From assembly GCF_004343195.1 (NCBI RefSeq), contig NZ_SMCR01000001.1, positions 434,001 to 498,000 of the forward strand: DNA of 64,000 nt, written 5' to 3'. Below the pieces are notes generated by a model, which worked only from the letters and a program-made list of their open reading frames with translations, was not told where the DNA came from and did no database searches. This document shows positions 59,571-64,000 of the stretch, piece by piece. The translations under genes and the position numbers were made by a program. The stretch comes from Biostraticola tofi (lineage in GTDB: Bacteria > Pseudomonadota > Gammaproteobacteria > Enterobacterales > Enterobacteriaceae). The number at the start of each line of letters is the position of its first letter. Position 1 is the stretch's first letter.

Positions 59571-60134
59571 ATGAATGTTATTACCCTGGCCGGCAGCCCT
59601 CGCTTGCCCTCACGTTCTTCATCACTGCTTACCCTGTCACAGCGCTGGCTAGAACAACAAGGTTTTACCGTCACTCCGTGGGATCTGTTCAATTTCAAGG
59701 CGGAAGATCTGCTGTATGCCCGCTTTGACAGCCCGGCACTGCAAGCCTTCAATGAACAACTGGCCCAAGCGGATGGCGTCATTATCAGTACGCCTATCTA
59801 TAAAGCGTCCTTTAGCGGCGCATTGAAAACATTACTGGATTTACTGCCCGAGCGGGCGTTCGAGCATAAAGTTATTTTGCCGATGGCCACCGGCGGGTCG
59901 GTTGGCCATATGCTGGCGCTGGATTACGCCCTAAAGCCGGTGCTTAACGCGCTTAAATCCCAGGAAATACTGCATGGGGTGTTTGCCGATGACAGCCAGA
60001 TCACCCAGTATGACCGCAATCCACTGCTCAGCCCCGCCCTGGAAACCCGGTTGTTCGATTCATTGGAAACCTTTACCCGGGCGCTGGCAAGGCAAAGCCA
60101 GTTCAATCTGGCCGGCGTTTCGTCACTCGCCTAA
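59571..60134 (+). CDS. ssuE: NADPH-dependent FMN reductase (SsuE-like)
   Basis: A 187-residue flavodoxin-like reductase that supplies reduced FMN, in E. coli for the sulfonate monooxygenase Ssu[21 protein letters not shown] at 3-22 is the FMN phosphate loop, [20 protein letters not shown] near 74 and [13 protein letters not shown] near 104 complete the flavin site. AAAGGAATCCCG precedes the ATG. ssuA, D, C and B do not follow, so this copy stands alone, like the lone cysI elsewhere in the window. Confidence 0.88.
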   Translation: MNVITLAGSPRLPSRSSSLLTLSQRWLEQQGFTVTPWDLFNFKAEDLLYARFDSPALQAFNEQLAQADGVIISTPIYKASFSGALKTLLDLLPERAFEHKVILPMATGGSVGHMLALDYALKPVLNALKSQEILHGVFADDSQITQYDRNPLLSPALETRLFDSLETFTRALARQSQFNLAGVSSLA

Positions 60135-60619
60135 TACATGGCTTTCACCGGGCCAGCGAATCACTGGCATCCTCTGCTCAGTGATTCACCGCCATCACCC
60201 CGTGGATGAATTCATCCCCCCGCCGGAGCCCATTGCTCGTCAGCCCGGCCAAAATTTTATCCAGCCGATAGCCGATGGCGGCGACTGATGCCAGTCCAAC
60301 CCCTTAACTAGCCTTCGACAGATGGCGGCAACTGATGGCGATTAAGGGTTATAGATATTGCCGAATCACCTCGCGTTGCTGAGGGTGCAGATACGCGGTT
60401 TCACTTTTGCTCATTACCCTGCCTACCCTTTCCGAAAATATGACAAAAGCCATCATCAGAAGATGAGCAAAACAGGGGTAAACAACAACGAATTTAAATG
60501 GCAATGCTATCCCTAAAACAGGCATAAAAAATCCGGCCACCCGGTGCCGGATTATCTTGTTTTAAGCGCTATGCTGAGCACTTCCCCCAAAAACAGCGCA
60601 AATGCTTAGCCGGTGGCGG
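60135..60619. other. Gap between ssuE-like and ene-reductase
   Basis: 485 nt. A 63-codon minus-strand frame (60349-60540) begins inside the neighbouring terminator and lacks a ribosome binding site, so it is not called. No other feature was recognised. Confidence 0.5.
60526..60552 (-). terminator. Terminator of the ene-reductase gene
   Basis: On the minus strand ATCCGGC and GCCGGAT pair across an 8-nt loop, followed by TTTTT. Confidence 0.85.
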
Positions 60620-61726
60620 CTACGCCAGTATCGCCAGATCGGCTGCGTTAAAGCCGCGCAGCTCCTGGCGCTTATCATTCCGCACTTTTTCCGGCCATTG
60701 GGCGTCGGAGATCAACGCCCGGCCGACGGCAATCAGATCAAATTCTTCCCGCTCAAGGCGCTGATACAGACTGTCCAGAGCTGCGGCGCCAGAGCCCTGC
60801 CCGCCAAAAGCGGCAAAGAAGTCCGAGTCCAGCCCGACCGAGCCGACGCTGATGGTGGCGGCGCCGGTCAGTTTTTTTGCCCAGCCGGCAAAGTTCATAC
60901 CGCCGGTTCCGTCTATTTCAGGGAACTCGGGCTCCCAGAAACGGCGCTGGGAACAGTGAAGAATATCCACCCCAGCCTCGACCAGCGGCATCAGCCATTG
61001 GGTCATTTTCTCAGGAGATTGCGCCAGACGAGCCTGGTAGTCCTGCTGTTTCCACTGGCTTACCCGCAGGATCAATGGGAAGTCCGGCCCGACGGCGGTG
61101 CGGACCGCGCTGACCACTTCGGCGGCGAAACGCGCGCGTTCCGCAATGGTCGCGCCGCCGTAAGCATCGGTACGTTTATTGGTGCCTGACCAGAAGAACT
61201 GGTCAATCAGATAGCCATGGGCACCATGCAGTTCCAGGGTATCAAACCCCAGCCGCTTGGCATCGGCGGCGGCGCTGGCAAAGGCGGCTACGGTGTCGGC
61301 AATATCCTCTTCAGTCATCACGTTGCCGCGCGGTTCATCAGGCCCGACCAGGCCTGACGGACTTTCCACCGGAGCGTCCGGCTCCCAGTCCGGCATGCGG
61401 GTTGAACCGGTATGCCATAGCTGCGGGCCAATCAGGCCACCGGCCTGATGCACCGCCTTGGCGACCGCCTGCCAGCCTGTCAGTGCGGCCTGGCCATGGA
61501 AGAATGGGATCCCGGGCATATTGCGCGATGCCGGACGATCAACAACCGTGCCCTCGGTCAGAATCAGCCCTACTCCACCCTCGGCGCGGCGGCGATAATA
61601 CTGTGCATTGGCCGCGCCGGGGATCCCCTGCTCGGTCATGCCCCGGGTCATAGGCGCCATCACGATTCGGTTGGGAAGCGTCAGGCCTTTCAGTGTGATA
61701 GGGCTAAACAGGATATCGTCAGTCAT
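60620..61726 (-). CDS. Old Yellow Enzyme-type alkene reductase
   Basis: A 368-residue FMN-dependent TIM-barrel oxidoreductase. LPNRIVMAPMTRGM near 18 is the flavin region, and DTLELHGAHGYLIDQFFWSG near 163 carries the HxxH-type substrate pair with the LIDQF motif. It resembles the OYE ene-reductases (NemA-like) that reduce activated alkenes and nitro compounds. AAAGGAAAAATTC precedes the ATG at 61726. Together with an SDR and a TetR gene upstream it could be one detoxification unit. Confidence 0.88.
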   Translation of the reverse strand: MTDDILFSPITLKGLTLPNRIVMAPMTRGMTEQGIPGAANAQYYRRRAEGGVGLILTEGTVVDRPASRNMPGIPFFHGQAALTGWQAVAKAVHQAGGLIGPQLWHTGSTRMPDWEPDAPVESPSGLVGPDEPRGNVMTEEDIADTVAAFASAAADAKRLGFDTLELHGAHGYLIDQFFWSGTNKRTDAYGGATIAERARFAAEVVSAVRTAVGPDFPLILRVSQWKQQDYQARLAQSPEKMTQWLMPLVEAGVDILHCSQRRFWEPEFPEIDGTGGMNFAGWAKKLTGAATISVGSVGLDSDFFAAFGGQGSGAAALDSLYQRLEREEFDLIAVGRALISDAQWPEKVRNDKRQELRGFNAADLAILA

Positions 61727-61817
61727 GAATTTTTCCTTTGTGAACATTTGCGCCACCGGAGAAGTGCGGAAACCTGGAAGTTGAAAACATAAGCTAACCG
61801 CTCTGCCGTTGGCCAGC

Positions 61818-62624
61818 TTAACAGTATGAGCCCTTTATCGGGTCGCTTCGATAACGCGCGGCGGCCCGGGATTGGCGGAATCCGGGCAGCATGCCCTGGC
61901 GTGCCTCCTGATATGCCTGCCACTGTTCAATATCATGCAGCGGCGGGATGGTCACTGCCTCACGACGGTCAAAACCGACCAGCGCGGCATCCACCAGTTC
62001 TTCCACCTCCATTACCGCCGGCAGGGTATTGATATCGGTACCGGAACGTTGCCAGATCTCCGTGCGCGTGGCCGCCGGTAGTACCGCCTGGACATAGACC
62101 CCTTTGCTTGCCAATTCCAGGTTGAGTCCCTGAGAGAGGTACAGTACAAACGCCTTGGTGGCGCCATATACCGACATGCCGAACTCCGGCGCCAGGCCGA
62201 CCACTGAACCGATATTGATGATTGCCCCCTCACCCGCTGCCGCCAGACGCGGCGCTGCCGCACTGGCAAGCCGCACCAGGGCGGTGGTATTCAGGCTAAC
62301 CAGCCTGCCGATATCGTCGGTAGACTGTTCGGTAAAGCGGCCGCCCAGGCTGATGCCGGCATTGTTGACCAGGATACCGATCTGCACATCATTGCGCAGC
62401 CGTGCTTCTACCTTTGCCAGGTCGGCGGCAGCGGTCAAATCCGCCTTGATGATATCAATCTCTACCTGATGCCGATGACGAAGGCCGGAAGCCAATGCCG
62501 CCATGCGGCAAGCATCGCGGGCCACCAGCACCAGGTTATGACCGCGTTGGGCAAAACGCTCGGCATAGGTGGCGCCAATGCCGGTTGAGGCGCCGGTGAT
62601 AAGAACGGTAGGACACGTATTCAT
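61818..62624 (-). CDS. Short-chain dehydrogenase/reductase
   Basis: A 268-residue SDR. TGASTGIG near 10-17 is the NAD(P) motif, NNAGISLGG near 88, and the catalytic Ser-Tyr-Lys lies in IINIGSVVGL and YGATKAFV near 137-158. The substrate is unknown. It is divergent from a TetR-family gene across 188 nt with candidate operators, and lies 92 nt upstream of the OYE gene on the same strand, so all three may be one regulated unit. Confidence 0.9.
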   Translation of the reverse strand: MNTCPTVLITGASTGIGATYAERFAQRGHNLVLVARDACRMAALASGLRHRHQVEIDIIKADLTAAADLAKVEARLRNDVQIGILVNNAGISLGGRFTEQSTDDIGRLVSLNTTALVRLASAAAPRLAAAGEGAIINIGSVVGLAPEFGMSVYGATKAFVLYLSQGLNLELASKGVYVQAVLPAATRTEIWQRSGTDINTLPAVMEVEELVDAALVGFDRREAVTIPPLHDIEQWQAYQEARQGMLPGFRQSRAAARYRSDPIKGSYC

Positions 62625-62680
62625 AGTGATGTTCTCAGAGGATAGTGGGGCAACAGCCCATAAAGGATCGCTATTTATAA

Positions 62681-62722
62681 ATGATATACGTCATGTATAA
62701 ATTATATTATGACGACCATCAT
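62681..62722. promoter_or_regulatory. Two candidate TetR operators (ATGA-N6-TCAT)
   Basis: ATGATATACGTCAT (62681-62694) and ATGACGACCATCAT (62709-62722) share the ATGA-N6-TCAT inverted half-sites, 28 bp apart. They lie between the divergent SDR and TetR genes. Confidence 0.5.
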
Positions 62723-62812
62723 CTAAGTGTCAATCCCTACCGTATGATTAGATGATAAGTGACATTTATGAGAATTATCGACTATCATAAATAATCATCG
62801 TGAGGAGAAATT

Positions 62813-63427
62813 ATGGCCCGAGCATCAAAACAACAGATGGCGCTGAATCGCCATGCGATAGTAGCTACCTCGTCCAGGCTGTTTCGAGCCCAGGGATTGA
62901 ACGGCGTCAGCGTTAATGATCTGATGGCGGCGGTCGGCCTGACCCACGGCGGATTCTACGGCCATTTTGCGTCCAAAGATCAGCTGGCGGCAATCGCCTG
63001 CCGCCAGGCACTGGACGATTCTCGCGCTCGCTGGCAGAGTGCCTGTCGCCAGCCTGACCAGGATAATCTCGGTAACTTGGCCGCGTTTTATCTGTCTGCC
63101 GCCCATCGCGACAATATTGATGATGGCTGCGCTATTACCGCATTAGCCAGCGATGTGGCCCGCGAGAGCGAGGATAAGCCGGTACGTGCAGTCTATATCG
63201 ACGGGGTAAAATCGATGCTGGCCAGGCTGGAATCATTTTCGAATAATGATAATCAGCCTGAAGAACGCCAGCAGGCACTGGCTCGGTTGGCCCTGCTGGT
63301 CGGATCGCTGACCCTTGCCAGGGCCACGGCCGGCGACCCGTTATCAGATGCATTTCTTGCAGCGGCCAGGCAAAGCCTGCTCAAGGAACAAGCCAAGCCA
63401 GGGGATACGCCCCGGCATCAGGAGTAA
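62813..63427 (+). CDS. TetR/AcrR-family regulator
   Basis: A 204-residue repressor. The DNA-binding domain lies in residues 10-55: IVATSSRLFRAQGLNGVSVN, then DLMAAVGLTHGGFYGHFASK. The helical ligand domain follows. GTGAGGAGAAATT before the ATG is a strong ribosome binding site. It is divergent from the SDR gene and probably represses it in response to an electrophilic or aldehyde compound; that is inferred from context. Confidence 0.9.
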   Translation: MARASKQQMALNRHAIVATSSRLFRAQGLNGVSVNDLMAAVGLTHGGFYGHFASKDQLAAIACRQALDDSRARWQSACRQPDQDNLGNLAAFYLSAAHRDNIDDGCAITALASDVARESEDKPVRAVYIDGVKSMLARLESFSNNDNQPEERQQALARLALLVGSLTLARATAGDPLSDAFLAAARQSLLKEQAKPGDTPRHQE

Positions 63428-63659
63428 GACGCGATGCTGATAGCTCAGTTTACCGAGTGACGGTCTAAAGCAGCCTTCCGGCATCATTAGCGGCTACCTT
63501 AACGACATTTATCAGCCCCTCCGTTTTAGGGCCGGGTTTCAGATCGGCTGCTTTTCGCCCTCAAGCCTGGCCGCTGGGCTGGCGTGTTCAATCTCGGTGA
63601 ACGCGCCGCCAATGGCCAATGATTGACATGACCGGCACTTTGTCTAATGATGCTTGATT

Positions 63660-64000
63660 ATGCGCGATTCTGATAATTCTAAGGCTACCATGGTCGACTA
63701 CGCCGCCTTTCCGCCACAACGGCAGTGCAAAATAAAACAGTTGCTCAGTGAACAGGGCCGCGTGGTCTGTGCTGAGCTGTCGCGCGCGTTGAACGTCTCC
63801 GAGCATACCATCCGACGGGATCTGAAAGAGCTGGCTCGGGCCGGAGCCTGCAAGCGGGTGTACGGCGGTGCGGTGAATATGCTGGCGCCGGCCGGCAATT
63901 TCAACGAACGTCTGACCGAGGATGATAGCGTCAAAGCGGACATCGCCCGCGCCGCCGTGGGCGTATTGAAGCCCGATACCTGTGTGTTTATCGATGCCGG
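63660..64000 (+). CDS. DeoR/GlpR-family regulator (5' part)
   Basis: The first 113 codons of a DeoR-type sugar-operon repressor; the gene runs off the right edge. Residues 24-72, IKQLLSEQGRVVCAELSRAL, NVSEHTIRRDLKELARAG and KRVYGGAV, are the family helix-turn-helix. An alternative start is the ATG at codon 11. The sensor domain begins at about 85 and its effector cannot be told. Confidence 0.85.
   Translation, partial: MRDSDNSKATMVDYAAFPPQRQCKIKQLLSEQGRVVCAELSRALNVSEHTIRRDLKELARAGACKRVYGGAVNMLAPAGNFNERLTEDDSVKADIARAAVGVLKPDTCVFIDA

Noticed and set aside
60349..60540. 63-codon minus-strand frame with hydrophobic start
   Set aside because: It begins in the terminator of the ene-reductase gene and has no ribosome binding site.

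Overview
The window is a chromosomal segment of a member of the order Enterobacterales. Its backbone genes match the Escherichia coli forms closely: ycdY-ycdX-ghrA, phoH, putA, otsBA, rcsA-dsrB-yodD-dsrA-yedP, apbE, ydcR, mtfA with tRNA-Ser(CGA) and tRNA-Asn, and osmC. The accessory genes (glucosylglycerate synthesis, malonate decarboxylase, AztABCD zinc uptake, a TPP-controlled thiamine-precursor transporter, a CIO-type quinol oxidase) fit better a Pectobacteriaceae or Sodalis-group relative than E. coli. The genus cannot be fixed from the sequence alone. No insertion sequence, CRISPR array or complete prophage was seen. Scattered gene remnants show moderate decay.

Layout. 1-7.6 kb: ycdY (partial), ycdX, ghrA, tRNA-Ser(GGA), phoH, and the 1320-residue trifunctional PutA behind a cluster of GTTGCA operator motifs. 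7.7-16 kb: a stress and osmoprotection block. It holds a CsbD-like membrane protein, trehalose genes otsBA, the capsule regulator rcsA, dsrB, yodD, a DsrA small RNA on the minus strand, the phosphatase yedP followed by a glucosyl-3-phosphoglycerate synthase (together a glucosylglycerate pathway), and a MarA/SoxS-like regulator. 16-23 kb: apbE plus many small genes, several too short for routine ORF calling (PMP3 family, YciG family, DUF903 lipoprotein, a zinc-ribbon peptide, a secreted peptide), and two probable broken genes. 23-31 kb: a lone cysI, a YdcR-type regulator, cioAB with a DUF2474 small subunit, and an MFS exporter. 31-34.4 kb: a decayed island next to tRNA-Ser(CGA), with an 8-bp tandem repeat, a CdiA-CT toxin remnant, an internally deleted CdiI-like immunity gene and an integrase C-terminal fragment; then mtfA and tRNA-Asn.

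34.6-42.5 kb: DUF1330, a 5'-truncated aldo/keto reductase butted against a flavodoxin gene, a LysR regulator, then a TPP riboswitch followed by ykoF-like, thiX, thiZ and thiY-like genes. A TetR gene is divergent from an NAD(P)-binding oxidoreductase across two near-identical palindromes. 42.5-47.2 kb: a hydrolase fragment, a Zur-like box and aztA-aztB-aztC-aztD, then a KdgM-type porin fragment. 47.3-55.4 kb: mdcR and a complete malonate decarboxylase operon, mdcABCDEFGH in transcription order on the minus strand. 55.7-64 kb: a DppA-like binding protein, osmC, a BenE transporter, a lone ssuE-like reductase, an Old Yellow Enzyme, an SDR divergent from a TetR regulator, and the start of a DeoR-type regulator.

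The strongest leads are the DsrA homologue, which keeps the rpoS-pairing core but has lost the hns-pairing segment; the trehalose plus glucosylglycerate block around rcsA; the toxin-immunity remnant at the tRNA-Ser site; the 8-bp repeat array; and the group of very small genes with clear ribosome binding sites. All family calls come from sequence recognition without database searches.
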